In this document: one piece after another, positions 25,753-33,828 of the stretch
How the letters are laid out: every line of letters starts with the position of its first letter
Numbering within the stretch: position 1 is the first letter of the stretch
Source of the DNA: Natrononativus amylolyticus
Lineage (GTDB): Archaea > Halobacteriota > Halobacteria > Halobacteriales > Natrialbaceae
Assembly: GCF_024362525.1 (NCBI RefSeq)
Contig: NZ_CP101458.1
Span: 1,054,001 to 1,118,000 of the forward strand
DNA: 64,000 nucleotides
Reading direction: 5' to 3'
Translations under genes and position numbers: made by a program
Notes under the pieces: generated by a model
Database searches by the model: none
Seen by the model: the letters and a program-made list of their open reading frames with translations, nothing else
Told to the model about the DNA's origin: nothing

Positions 25753-25809
25753 ATACTGTCGGACAGAAGCCAATGAGAAGTCGATCGCGATAGTTTTGTC
25801 CGACAGTAT
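25753..25809. repeat. 57-bp element with perfect 13-bp inverted ends
   Basis: ATACTGTCGGACA (25753-25765) and TGTCCGACAGTAT (25797-25809) are exact inverted repeats around a 31-base AT-richer core. It sits between convergent genes and its right end overlaps the stop codon of the minus-strand gene at 25809. It may be a bidirectional terminator or a miniature element. Confidence 0.75.
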
Positions 25810-26153
25810 CAGGTCTGGGGCTCGACCTCCCCCTTCTCGACCTCGAGTTCGACCGTCTCGGGGTCGATGCCGATGCGCGCGAACTGCGTTCGGACGTGCT
25901 CGCGGGCGGCCTCGAGCGCCTGGTCGCGGGTGTCGAAGCCCCGGGGCATCGGCGACTCGAACGCGAGGTGGACCTCGCGACCGTCGACCAGCTGGGTCGT
26001 GCCGCCGCTGTCGACCTCGTAGAACTCGTCGCAGACCCAGACGTAGGCGGCGTCTTCGTCGGGGGCACCGCGGAACGACGGGGCACACTCGCCGCGCTCG
26101 TACAGGGTACCGGTGAGTTCGGTGCCGCCCGCGCGTCCGCGTACCAGGAGCAT
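25809..26153 (-). CDS. Conserved haloarchaeal-type protein, unknown function
   Basis: A 114-residue acidic protein from the ATG before LLVRGRAGGTELTG. It has a beta-rich first half (GTLYERGECAPSFRG, AAYVWVCDEFYEVDSGG, VHLAFESPMPRGFDT) and a helical second half (ALEAAREHVRTQFARIG, VELEVEKG). The composition is clearly coding. No known domain is recognised. It lies between nurA and the double winged-helix gene on the opposite strand. Confidence 0.7.
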   Translation of the reverse strand: MLLVRGRAGGTELTGTLYERGECAPSFRGAPDEDAAYVWVCDEFYEVDSGGTTQLVDGREVHLAFESPMPRGFDTRDQALEAAREHVRTQFARIGIDPETVELEVEKGEVEPQT

Positions 26154-26338
26154 ACCTTCCGGGTACGCGGTCACGACGGAAAAAGCCGCGGGGGGCAATC
26201 GCGTGCTCGGTCGCGATTTCCCGATCCCGACCGCTGGAAACCGATCGAGGCGAGATGCCGACACACTTCCTGAACGAGCTATACTACCTAATTGTTTTGG
26301 ATCCGGGCTTATGCTGTTGCCGGGGAAACCGTGTGGCA

Positions 26339-26986
26339 ATGAGTTCGGACGTCCACGTCCCCCGGCCGAGCGACCGATCGACCCGGCTACTCGAGAGTTC
26401 GCCCGACGCACTCGAGGCGTTCGCCCACCCGCGGCGCTCGACGGCGCTCTCGGTCCTTCGCGAACGCGAGCGACCGCTTTCGGTGTCCGAACTCGCCACG
26501 GAGATCGTCGCGCGCGAAACCGCGGTGCGCCCGCCGTCGGTGGACGAACGCGAACGGACCGCCGTCTGCGTCTCGCTTCACCACGCGCACCTCCCGAAAC
26601 TGGCCGACTGCGGGGCCGTCGAGTGGGACCGTGCGAGCCGCGACGTCTCGATCGCCGACGACGCGCGCCGTTGGGTGGCGTCCGTCCTCGAGTCGGAACT
26701 CGCCGATCCGGCGTGCTGTCAGGCGCTGGCGAACCCCCGCCGTCGGTCGGTACTGGCGGCGCTTCTCGAGTTCGACGAGCCGGTGTCGACCACCGTTCTC
26801 GCGGGGGCCGTCGGCGCGCACGAACGCGACGACGCGGGGGCGGTCACGCCGGCCGCCCGCGAGCGGATCGCCGTCTCGCTTCACCACGCCGACCTCCCGC
26901 TGCTCGAGACCGCGGGGCTCCTCGAGTACGACCACGAGGCGAAGCGGGTCGATCCGTCGACGATGGCATCGGTCGTCTCCCGCTGA
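26339..26986 (+). CDS. Protein with two tandem winged-helix domains
   Basis: A 215-residue protein made of two copies of the same ~95-residue unit. Each starts with AxPRR (AFAHPRRSTALSVLRE; ALANPRRRSVLAALLE), then SVSELATEI or STTVLAGAV, and ends with the strongly matching VSLHHAHLPKL / VSLHHADLPLL. The repeat resembles the small haloarchaeal DUF7344-type winged helix, also seen as a single copy at 49695. It is probably a DNA-binding regulator; the target is unknown. It lies just upstream of the HerA gene. Confidence 0.75.
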   Translation: MSSDVHVPRPSDRSTRLLESSPDALEAFAHPRRSTALSVLRERERPLSVSELATEIVARETAVRPPSVDERERTAVCVSLHHAHLPKLADCGAVEWDRASRDVSIADDARRWVASVLESELADPACCQALANPRRRSVLAALLEFDEPVSTTVLAGAVGAHERDDAGAVTPAARERIAVSLHHADLPLLETAGLLEYDHEAKRVDPSTMASVVSR

Positions 26987-27102
26987 GCCGCCCGTTTTCG
27001 CCCCGACAGCTTCCAAAGAGGGGACCGGCTGGCGCATCCTCTCGTGTGTCGGGTACCGATCGGAGGGAAACGCGTTTGGGGATCGGCTCAGATATCCTGA
27101 GT

Positions 27103-29001
27103 ATGACCGATCTTGGTGATTTCAGCGGCTACTCCGCGGACGAGGCGACTGCGGACGCCGACCCAACCGCCGAGCGATCCGGCGGCGCCGACGCCGACGA
27201 CTTCGAGCCGATGGACGTCGCACCCCGCGGGGGGGACGTCGGCATCGGGACGCTCTGTGTCTCCCAGGGGCTCCGCGTCGCCGAGGACGAAGAGGAGACG
27301 ACGCTGCGGGCGTACGTGACGACCGGCAACCGCTCCGACGTTCGCATCGGCACCTACCTGCTCGTTCCGTATCCGGATGGGGCGGCGGCTGCCGCCAATC
27401 CGGAGCGTGCCGGTGGGCACGCGGATGGGGCGGCGGCTGCCGCCGATCAAGGGCGCGCCGGCGGGCGCGCGAGCGGCGAGTCGCTGTTCTGTCGAATCAC
27501 CGGCCTCGAGTACGCCCAGCAGTACCGCACCGACGACGCCACCGAGATCCACGCCCGCCGGGCGATGCGCCGCTCCGACGTCGACGAGGCCGACTACAAG
27601 TTCGTCGCGAGCCTCGAGCCGGTCGCCGTGCTCTACGAGGACGACGGCGAGCTCAAACGGCGGATGACCGACCGGGTTCCCAAACCCCAGACGGTCGTCC
27701 GCGAGGCGACCGAGACGGAGGAGATCAAGACGGGGCTGAAGATGCCCGAGGACGGCGTCTTCCTCGGCCACCTCGCCGTCGGCGGCGAGAAGGTGCGGAC
27801 CGCGGCGTCGCCGCCGACGATCGACTACCGGGTGAAAGACGACTACGAGGCGGGCGACCCGCTCGTCTTCCGGCACACGCTGATCGCCGGCGGGACGGGC
27901 TCGGGGAAGACCCACGGCGCGAAGAACGTCCTCAGGCAGTACCTCCACGAGAAGCGTACGTACCCGATGGACGGCGGCCGCGAGGCCCAGATGGCGGTCG
28001 TCCAGTTCGACCCCCAGGACGAGTACGCCCAGATGCACGACGACAACCCCGATCTGGATTCGGAGTTCGCCCGGCGACTCGAGCGTGAGGGGATCGCCCA
28101 CGGCGGCCACGACGACACGGTTGCGTTCGTCCCGAAGGTCGGCACGTCCACGTACGCCGCGGGCCACCACCGCGCGGAGTGCGTCGAGTTCACCGTCCCG
28201 TTCTCGATGGTGTACGACAACCCGTGGCTGGTCGCCGGCAGCGGCCTCAACGACAACCAGTACGGCGCGCTCGTCAGCGTGCTCCTGCCGCGGTTCAAAA
28301 AGCAGTTCGGCCGCGGGGGCACCTACGAGGAGTTCACGACGTTCCTCGACGACCCCGCCCTGCGCGAGGAACTCGACGAGTCGGGTCGGGTCCACGAGGC
28401 GACCTTCGACGCCGTTCGCCGCCGGATCTTCGGGTTCAGCCACGTCTTCGATCAGGACGCTCGGCCGATCACCGAGCTCGTCCACGAGTTCGTCCGTCCC
28501 GGCGGGCTCACGGTCGTCCCCACCTACCACATCAACGACTCGCGAGCGACCGAAGCCGTCGTGCTCGCGCTCTCGAGTCTGCTGATCGACCAGAAGCTCT
28601 CGAACGATCCCACCTACGAGCGGATCAAGGAGACGCCGCTCGTCCTCGGAATGGACGAGGCGCACAACTTCCTCACCGACGCCGACAGCGTGCAGGCGGG
28701 GAAAGTCATCGGGAAGTTCACCGAGGCGGCCAAGCAGGGACGCAAGGAACGGCTCGGCCTCTTTCTCATCACGCAGGACCCTCAGGACATCGACGATGCG
28801 GTGTTCAAACAGCTCAACACCACCGTCGTCCTGAACCTGGGAGACGAGGACGCGATCAAGAGCGTCAACATCCCGAGCAGCCTCGAGTCGAAGGTGCCCT
28901 ACATGGAGAAGGGCCAGATGGTGGTCTACTCGCCGGATAACTCAGAACCCGTCGAGATCGTCGGCCTCTCGAGGTGCGTCACCCGTCACGGCCGGGACTG
29001 A
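27103..29001 (+). CDS. herA: HerA-type ATP-dependent DNA translocase
   Basis: A 632-residue P-loop ATPase of the HerA/FtsK group. A beta-barrel HAS-like domain occupies the first 240 residues, followed by Walker A GGTGSGKTHGAKN (about residue 265), FDPQDEYAQMH, a Walker B-like VLGMDEAHNFL, the sensor region LGLFLITQDPQDID and the arginine-rich end VEIVGLSRCVTRHGRD. It drives NurA in end resection. A 16-residue Ala-rich tandem repeat is inserted at about residues 91-125. The last 92 bases recur at 29986-30077 after a toxin-antitoxin cassette. Confidence 0.88.
   Translation: MTDLGDFSGYSADEATADADPTAERSGGADADDFEPMDVAPRGGDVGIGTLCVSQGLRVAEDEEETTLRAYVTTGNRSDVRIGTYLLVPYPDGAAAAANPERAGGHADGAAAAADQGRAGGRASGESLFCRITGLEYAQQYRTDDATEIHARRAMRRSDVDEADYKFVASLEPVAVLYEDDGELKRRMTDRVPKPQTVVREATETEEIKTGLKMPEDGVFLGHLAVGGEKVRTAASPPTIDYRVKDDYEAGDPLVFRHTLIAGGTGSGKTHGAKNVLRQYLHEKRTYPMDGGREAQMAVVQFDPQDEYAQMHDDNPDLDSEFARRLEREGIAHGGHDDTVAFVPKVGTSTYAAGHHRAECVEFTVPFSMVYDNPWLVAGSGLNDNQYGALVSVLLPRFKKQFGRGGTYEEFTTFLDDPALREELDESGRVHEATFDAVRRRIFGFSHVFDQDARPITELVHEFVRPGGLTVVPTYHINDSRATEAVVLALSSLLIDQKLSNDPTYERIKETPLVLGMDEAHNFLTDADSVQAGKVIGKFTEAAKQGRKERLGLFLITQDPQDIDDAVFKQLNTTVVLNLGDEDAIKSVNIPSSLESKVPYMEKGQMVVYSPDNSEPVEIVGLSRCVTRHGRD
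27375..27470 (+). repeat. Two 48-bp in-frame tandem repeats in herA
   Basis: Units start at 27375 and 27423. The first 22 bases are identical and include a short hairpin GGCGGC-GGCT-GCCGCC; the rest is similar. Each encodes 16 residues (DGAAAAANPERAGGHA; DGAAAAADQGRAGGRA). The block is low-complexity and looks inserted into the conserved N-terminal domain. Confidence 0.8.
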
Positions 29002-29005
29002 CGGC
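28914..29005 (+). repeat. 92-bp direct repeat, left copy (herA 3' end)
   Basis: This is the 3' end of herA plus four bases. It matches 29986-30077 at 91 of 92 positions (T at 28938 versus C at 30010), in the same orientation, offset by 1072 bases. The mntA-hepT cassette lies between. Confidence 0.95.
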
Positions 29006-29022
29006 GTGACACTGACACGACT

Positions 29023-29463
29023 TCAGTCGTGAGAGTAGCCACTACGCTGGACCCACTGAGCCACCTGCTGACTGTACGCGTCGTAGACCGTCAACCCGGT
29101 CTGAAGCGTTTCGTACACCACTGCGTAGTCAACGTGTCCGTACTCGTGGGCCAGAACGTTTCTGAATCCAACAGCAGCAACGAGTGTATTCGTCGTTTGC
29201 TCGTCGATGACGCCTTCACTGCCGAGGACGCGAATCGCTCCCTTAGAGGTACTCCCGTCGAAGTCGAAATCCTGGGAGGCGATATGCCGAGCGAGATCGG
29301 CACACGCCTGGATCACGTTCTCGAACATTCGTTCGACTGCACGTTGCTCGGTCGTGTTCGTGAGTAGATCGTTCCGGGAGAGCGTCTTTTGCTTCTCTTT
29401 CAGTTCGCCGTGATACTGCTCGATTTGCGTGAGCTTGACCGAGACGACCCGGTCGTCAGCCAC
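29023..29463 (-). CDS. hepT: HepT-type HEPN toxin of a MntA/HepT module
   Basis: A 146-residue HEPN-domain protein. The RNase motif Rx4H is present as RNVLAHEY (Arg101, His106), with Tyr108, the residue AMPylated by MntA in studied systems. The protein is otherwise helical. HepT toxins cleave RNA; MntA neutralises them by transferring AMP. It overlaps mntA by eight bases and lies downstream of it, the usual order. It is located between two copies of the herA tail and is less GC-rich than its neighbours. Confidence 0.88.
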   Translation of the reverse strand: MADDRVVSVKLTQIEQYHGELKEKQKTLSRNDLLTNTTEQRAVERMFENVIQACADLARHIASQDFDFDGSTSKGAIRVLGSEGVIDEQTTNTLVAAVGFRNVLAHEYGHVDYAVVYETLQTGLTVYDAYSQQVAQWVQRSGYSHD

Positions 29464-29887
29464 GTAGTCCTCCCTCCGCGATCCGATCGATTACGTCGTG
29501 TCGTTGCCGGCGGAGATCGTCACGCCGCTCAGAGAACGCCGCTTCGATGTCTTCCCTGCACTGTTGAAACGCTTGTTCGTCGCCACAGACGAGGTAGCCG
29601 TGGACGGCATCGTGCGCGACGTCCAGCGGCAACTCTTCGATATCGGACAGATCGACGAACGGTGCGTCTTCCTGTTGGAGGTCACCGGAGAGGAAACATC
29701 GCCTCTGGAACCGTTCGTGAGAGGAGAGACTGTCAGCAAACCTGATCGCGACATCGAGGTCGGAGGCGAGAGTCGGTTCGCCCGTGACCTGTGACCCGAA
29801 CGCGACCGCGAACTCGATATGCGGATCGGAACAGACCGACTCCTCGAGAGCGGCGAGCACTCGTGAACGCCCGTCACTCGCATCCAT
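29456..29887 (-). CDS. mntA: MntA-type nucleotidyltransferase antitoxin
   Basis: A 143-residue minimal nucleotidyltransferase starting at MDASDGRSRVLAA. The catalytic GSx10DxD motif is seen as GSQVTGEPTLASDLDVAIRF (Gly31, Ser32, Asp43, Asp45). This type transfers AMP to HepT and so acts as antitoxin. Its stop region overlaps the hepT start by eight bases. The gene has a noticeably lower GC content than the surrounding housekeeping genes, which supports transfer. Confidence 0.88.
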   Translation of the reverse strand: MDASDGRSRVLAALEESVCSDPHIEFAVAFGSQVTGEPTLASDLDVAIRFADSLSSHERFQRRCFLSGDLQQEDAPFVDLSDIEELPLDVAHDAVHGYLVCGDEQAFQQCREDIEAAFSERRDDLRRQRHDVIDRIAEGGLRG

Positions 29888-29985
29888 ATCTGTACGGATG
29901 GCGCATTTCCACAAAAGAATTCCGCCGGTTCGGCGAGAACACGAAGGCAACAGCCCCGAACCGAAGGTGCCAGACATAGCAACGA

Positions 29986-30077
29986 CCAGATGGTGGTCTA
30001 CTCGCCGGACAACTCAGAACCCGTCGAGATCGTCGGCCTCTCGAGGTGCGTCACCCGTCACGGCCGGGACTGACGGC
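29986..30077 (+). repeat. 92-bp direct repeat, right copy (herA tail fragment)
   Basis: A detached copy of the herA 3' end (one mismatch to 28914-29005). It has no start codon or upstream gene; its frame ends in the same TGA. It marks the far boundary of the mntA-hepT insertion. Confidence 0.95.
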
Positions 30078-30086
30078 CGGAACGGC

Positions 30087-31412
30087 TCAGAAGTAGCCGA
30101 ACAGCGTCCCCACGAGCACGAGCGCCCACATCCCGACGCCGGCGATCAGCATGTCGTTGAGCCGCGAGTCCCGCGTCGCCCGTCGGGCCGCGCCGCCGGC
30201 GATCAGCCCCAGCGCGGCGACGACGAGAATCCGCTGAAGGACGACGTCGACCGGCAGCGAGTCCACCCCGAGCAGGCCGTAGTCGACCCAGATCGCGACC
30301 GCCAGCGAGAGCGAGGCGACGATCGCCGCGTCGAGTCGGCGCTCGAGGCCGCTCGCGACCGCGTAGGTCGCGATCGGAATTCCCAGCGCGATCACCGGGT
30401 ACAGCAGCGCCGCGATCACGTGCATCGTCAGGAACGGGGCGTTTCGCTCGAGGGCGACGCCGGCGAGTCGAACCCCCAAAAACAGCGTGAGGATCGTCGC
30501 AGCCAGAACGAGGTGGCGCGCCTCGAGGCGGTCGTAGGCGGCCTGGAGGCGGGCGCGGTCGACCTCGGTGAGCTGGGCGATGTCCTCGGTTTCGTCGGTT
30601 CGACTGCGCTGTTTGCCCACGCTCGCACTCGCAGTTAGCGCGAGGCCGGCGACTGCGGGAGCGACGATCATCCCCAGCAGGTCGACGAGCGTCGCCCAGC
30701 CGTCGGAGTCGGAGGGACCGGAGTTGCCGATGTTGATCCGCTGGATGTCGCTCTGGTTGTCCGTCTGGGGGAGCGCCATGAACTCGGATTCGATCTCGAG
30801 CTGGGCCGCCTCGACGCCGTCGACGCGGTGTCTGAGGGTGAACCAGTCGAAGTGTTCGGTGTGGCCCTGCATGGCGACCCACTGGTCGTCGGGGTTCGGG
30901 CTCTCGTAGAGGCGGATGTGAGAGCGCTCGCCGTAGTAATCGCCGTTGTCGAGCTGGAGGGTTTCGGTCGCCCAGTACGGATCGCCGTTGCCGTCGCCGG
31001 GGTCGATCCAGGCGTACCGGGTCGTCCCCGCGGCCTCCCCCCATTCGGTGCCGGTGGCGTGGTGGCCCTCGTCGGCGAGGAACGAGTAGGTCCCGGGTTC
31101 GGCGTCCTCCTCGTCCTCGTCGAGCGCTTCCCAGTCGCCGTCGCCCTCCTCGGTCATCAGCCGAACGACATCGTCGGTGTCGCCCCGGACGATGACGTTT
31201 ATCGGACTCCGCTTCTCGTGGGATTCACGGGCGTTGAGGTAGGCCCAGAACCCGCTCTCAGAGTCCTCGAAGGAGACGACCTCCGGAGTCGCCTGCTCTT
31301 CCTCTTCGGGAGCGACGTCGCTGGCCGACGGCGAGGTGAGCAGCGACGGACCGCCGACGAAGAGAAACGCGATCGCGATAACCACGACGGCGATGACGAT
31401 TGACCGGCGCAT
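30087..31412 (-). CDS. Membrane protein with extracytoplasmic LssY-like domain
   Basis: A 441-residue protein. An N-terminal helix (SIVIAVVVIAIAFLFVGGPSLL) anchors it, followed by an acidic extracytoplasmic domain (SESGFWAYLNARESHEKRSP; IRLYESPNPDDQWVAMQG) resembling the LssY C-terminal domain, and then about five further helices (LLGMIVAPAVAGLALTAS; AATILTLFLGVRLAGVAL; LRDSRLNDMLIAGVGMWALVL region). The function is unknown. It is convergent with herA across the duplicated herA tail. Confidence 0.7.
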   Translation of the reverse strand: MRRSIVIAVVVIAIAFLFVGGPSLLTSPSASDVAPEEEEQATPEVVSFEDSESGFWAYLNARESHEKRSPINVIVRGDTDDVVRLMTEEGDGDWEALDEDEEDAEPGTYSFLADEGHHATGTEWGEAAGTTRYAWIDPGDGNGDPYWATETLQLDNGDYYGERSHIRLYESPNPDDQWVAMQGHTEHFDWFTLRHRVDGVEAAQLEIESEFMALPQTDNQSDIQRINIGNSGPSDSDGWATLVDLLGMIVAPAVAGLALTASASVGKQRSRTDETEDIAQLTEVDRARLQAAYDRLEARHLVLAATILTLFLGVRLAGVALERNAPFLTMHVIAALLYPVIALGIPIATYAVASGLERRLDAAIVASLSLAVAIWVDYGLLGVDSLPVDVVLQRILVVAALGLIAGGAARRATRDSRLNDMLIAGVGMWALVLVGTLFGYF

Positions 31413-31508
31413 CTCGCGGGTGTATCACCGGCGGTGATATTAATGTATCCGTAGCGGTCGCGTCTGTCACCGTTCCCGCCGCTGACAGGCCGCTCGCTGG
31501 ATCCCGTC

Positions 31509-31871
31509 TCAAACGCCCGGAATGCCGAGTGCGTCGGGCGCGATCACGCCGAGGAGGGTGAACGCGTAGACGATCGCCACCGCGACGACCCAGGCGACGA
31601 ACCCGATTCCGACGGCGGTCCCCCAGCCGCCGGGATAGCGCCAGTTGATGACGCCGATCCAGGCGACGAGCATCAACAGAACGCCGACGATCGGGATCCA
31701 GCCGACCAGCAGGCTCGAGGCTGCCCAGACGATCGCGCCGACGAGCGCGGTCAGCGTCGCGTTCGCGAAGTCGGCCTCGCTATCGACGATCAGTCGCGCG
31801 CCGGCGAGAATCGCCACGGTACCGACGAGGAGGCTGAGCAGAAAGATCAGAACCGCATCAGCGACGGCCAT
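31509..31871 (-). CDS. Four-helix membrane protein, unknown function
   Basis: A 120-residue protein with four predicted transmembrane helices (VLIFLLSLLVGTVAILAGA, LTALVGAIVWAASSLLVGW, VGVLLMLVAWIGVINW, AVGIGFVAWVVAVAIVYAF). There are few charged residues outside the loops. Three bases separate its start from the stop of the upstream amphi-Trp gene, so the two form an operon. Confidence 0.75.
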   Translation of the reverse strand: MAVADAVLIFLLSLLVGTVAILAGARLIVDSEADFANATLTALVGAIVWAASSLLVGWIPIVGVLLMLVAWIGVINWRYPGGWGTAVGIGFVAWVVAVAIVYAFTLLGVIAPDALGIPGV

Positions 31872-31874
31872 CGC

Positions 31875-32114
31875 TTACGGTTTCCAGCTGAGTTCGATGT
31901 CGATCGTTTCCCGTTCGCCCCGGAGTACGGACGAGCGCTCGACGACCTCCACCGAGAGGTCGACGTTCTCCGGCGGGTGAAGCGACACCGTCTTGTTGCC
32001 GACGCTGACGGCGATCTCCTCGCCGCCGCGCTCGAACTCGGTGGCGAGTCCCTCGAGATAGGCCGCAAGCTCCGGGCGCGGGATCGTCTCCTCGGTCGTG
32101 GTTCGGTCGGCCAT
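31875..32114 (-). CDS. Amphi-Trp domain protein
   Basis: A 79-residue protein with the amphi-Trp pattern: a helix (AAYLEGLATEFERGG), strands EIAVSVGNKTVSLHPPENVDLSVEVVE, and the terminal alternating IDIELSWKP that ends with Trp. The domain is common in haloarchaea, with no established biochemical role. It precedes the four-helix membrane protein in an operon and is divergent from NAD kinase. Confidence 0.8.
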   Translation of the reverse strand: MADRTTTEETIPRPELAAYLEGLATEFERGGEEIAVSVGNKTVSLHPPENVDLSVEVVERSSVLRGERETIDIELSWKP

Positions 32115-32362
32115 GGCCGTCCCTATCGGGGATCGGCCGCAAAAGTATGGGTCCCGAACGACGGTCCAACGCGGAGTTACTCCGCGAAACGCGGTGGTAA
32201 CGAGCTGTTTCCTCGACAGCGGCTCCCGATCGAGTCCGCCCCAGGCGGTCGCCTCGCGGGCTGTCGCACGGCCGTCGGGCGGCCGCGGCGCCGATGGACG
32301 GCGACCGCGGGACCGCGAGCGACTGGTGGGTTTTTTGGCTCCGCGAGCGGTATCCGGCGACG

Positions 32363-33193
32363 ATGGACGTTGACGTCGGAATCGTCGCCCAGCGGAACAA
32401 CGAGCGTGCACAGTCCCTCGTCGCGGCGCTCATCGAGACGCTCGAGCCGGACGGCGTTCGGGTCGTCGTCGACGAGTCGACGGCCCCGGCGGTCGACGCC
32501 GAGGGGGTGCCGGTCGCGGCGATGGACGACTGTGACCTCGTCGTCAGCATCGGCGGCGACGGAACCTTCCTCTTCGTCGCTCGAGAGGCGGGATCCGCGC
32601 CGATCCTCGGCGTCAACCTCGGCGAGGTCGGGTTCCTGAACGCGGTCTCGCCGGCGGACGCCGTCGACGCCGTCTCGACGCTCGTCGCGCAGCTCCGGGA
32701 GACCGGCGGCGTCGACGGCCGCGAGGTCGTCCGCCTCGAGGCGAGCGGCGACGACTGGACGCTCGAGCCGGCGGTCAACGAGGTCGTCGTCCACGGGCCG
32801 CGCCGGGGCCACGGCGGCCGGACGGACGTCGAGATCCGCGTCGACGGCGACGCCTACGCCGCGAGCCGCGCCGACGGCGTGCTGGTCGCGACGCCGACGG
32901 GCTCGACCGCCTACAACCTGAGCGAGGGCGGGCCGCTGATCCGCCCGCCGGTCGACGCGCTCGTGATCGCCCAGATGTGCGCGACGGAGCGGGCGCCGCC
33001 GCTCGTCGTCGACGGCGACAGCGAGATCGAACTGCGCGTCTCGGGCTCGGACACCGCCTACGCGATCAGCGACGGCCGGAGCCGACGCGAACTCGAGCCG
33101 CCGGCGACGGTGACGGTCGAACTCGCCGACAGTCCGATCACGGTCGCCGGCCCCCGAGTGAACTTCTTCGACGCCCTCGGGAAACTCGAGTGA
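32363..33193 (+). CDS. nadK: NAD kinase
   Basis: A 276-residue ATP/polyphosphate-dependent NAD kinase that makes NADP+. The signature SIGGDGTFLFVA (about residue 62) and GVNLGEVGFLN, NEVVVHG, and ATPTGSTAYNLSEGGPLIRP are all intact. The ATG at 32363 is used; a start at 32294 would add 23 unrelated residues. The gene is single, not in an operon with nadB-nadC. A structured repeat begins immediately after its stop codon. Confidence 0.96.
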   Translation: MDVDVGIVAQRNNERAQSLVAALIETLEPDGVRVVVDESTAPAVDAEGVPVAAMDDCDLVVSIGGDGTFLFVAREAGSAPILGVNLGEVGFLNAVSPADAVDAVSTLVAQLRETGGVDGREVVRLEASGDDWTLEPAVNEVVVHGPRRGHGGRTDVEIRVDGDAYAASRADGVLVATPTGSTAYNLSEGGPLIRPPVDALVIAQMCATERAPPLVVDGDSEIELRVSGSDTAYAISDGRSRRELEPPATVTVELADSPITVAGPRVNFFDALGKLE

Positions 33194-33198
33194 GTATC

Positions 33199-33300
33199 GT
33201 AGTCGTTGAAACGAGATACTCACCGGTCGCCGGGAACGGCCAGCGAGCACGCGCTGGCCGCACGTTCGCGACCGGGAGTGCGATGACGTTCAACGACTAC
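33199..33300. repeat. 102-bp MITE-like element with 12-bp inverted ends
   Basis: GTAGTCGTTGAA (33199-33210) and TTCAACGACTAC (33289-33300) are perfect terminal inverted repeats. Inside are the hairpin GGCCAGCG-AGCACG-CGCTGGCC (33238-33259) and CGCACGTTCGCGACCG, shared with 24398-24413. A further hairpin TGAGTATC/GATACTCA (33191-33198, 33215-33222) includes the nadK stop codon. There is no coding capacity. Confidence 0.8.
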
Positions 33301-33370
33301 TAGAACTCGTCCGCGGGTAAAAATCTATCAGAAGGGTTATACGACCGGGGGCGGTGCACTCGGGTATCCG

Positions 33371-33628
33371 ATGTCGAAGCGAGCGCGACAGGCCGGCGAC
33401 CCCGACGGCGAAGCGATCAACTGGCGCCAGACGGCCTCCGGGGTGACCGTCTACGACGAGGAGAACCCCGACGCGTGGGTTCACATGGAGTTCAAAGCGG
33501 GCGTGCCGCCGGAGCACCGCCTGTACATGGTCTGTGATGAGTGTGGCAGCGTGTTCGCCCAGCGCGGCAAACCCGGCAGCGGCACCCGCTGTGGGGAGTG
33601 TGGCGCGCTGTACGATCACGGCGACTGA
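33371..33628 (+). CDS. Small zinc-ribbon protein
   Basis: An 85-residue protein ending in a zinc-ribbon: CDECGS and, 16 residues on, CGECGA, giving a CxxC-x16-CxxC site. The N-terminal half (VTVYDEENPDAWVHMEFKAG) is a small beta region. A TATA-like TTATAC lies about 31 bases before the ATG. It belongs to the many small zinc proteins typical of haloarchaea, most of unknown function. Confidence 0.75.
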   Translation: MSKRARQAGDPDGEAINWRQTASGVTVYDEENPDAWVHMEFKAGVPPEHRLYMVCDECGSVFAQRGKPGSGTRCGECGALYDHGD

Positions 33629-33828
33629 TCGGTCTCTCGGCCTCGAGGGAGTGGTGTTGGCGCGTGCGGGTTCGTCACCGGTCGGAGCCGGTGCTCCCGG
33701 CGACCGGGCGAATCCGGGCCGTTCGAGGCGGCGCCGACCCGCGGGCTGGGACGTCCGCGCGAGCGACGACCGCCGCGTCGACCCCCGCGAACGATAGCTA
33801 GTTACGGCGTCGTGGTGACCGCTCGAGT

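Noticed and set aside
26113-27102. Possible N-terminal extension of HerA of 330 codons
   Set aside because: The extra part is arginine-rich and overlaps the winged-helix gene in another frame; the ATG at 27103 starts clean acidic sequence.
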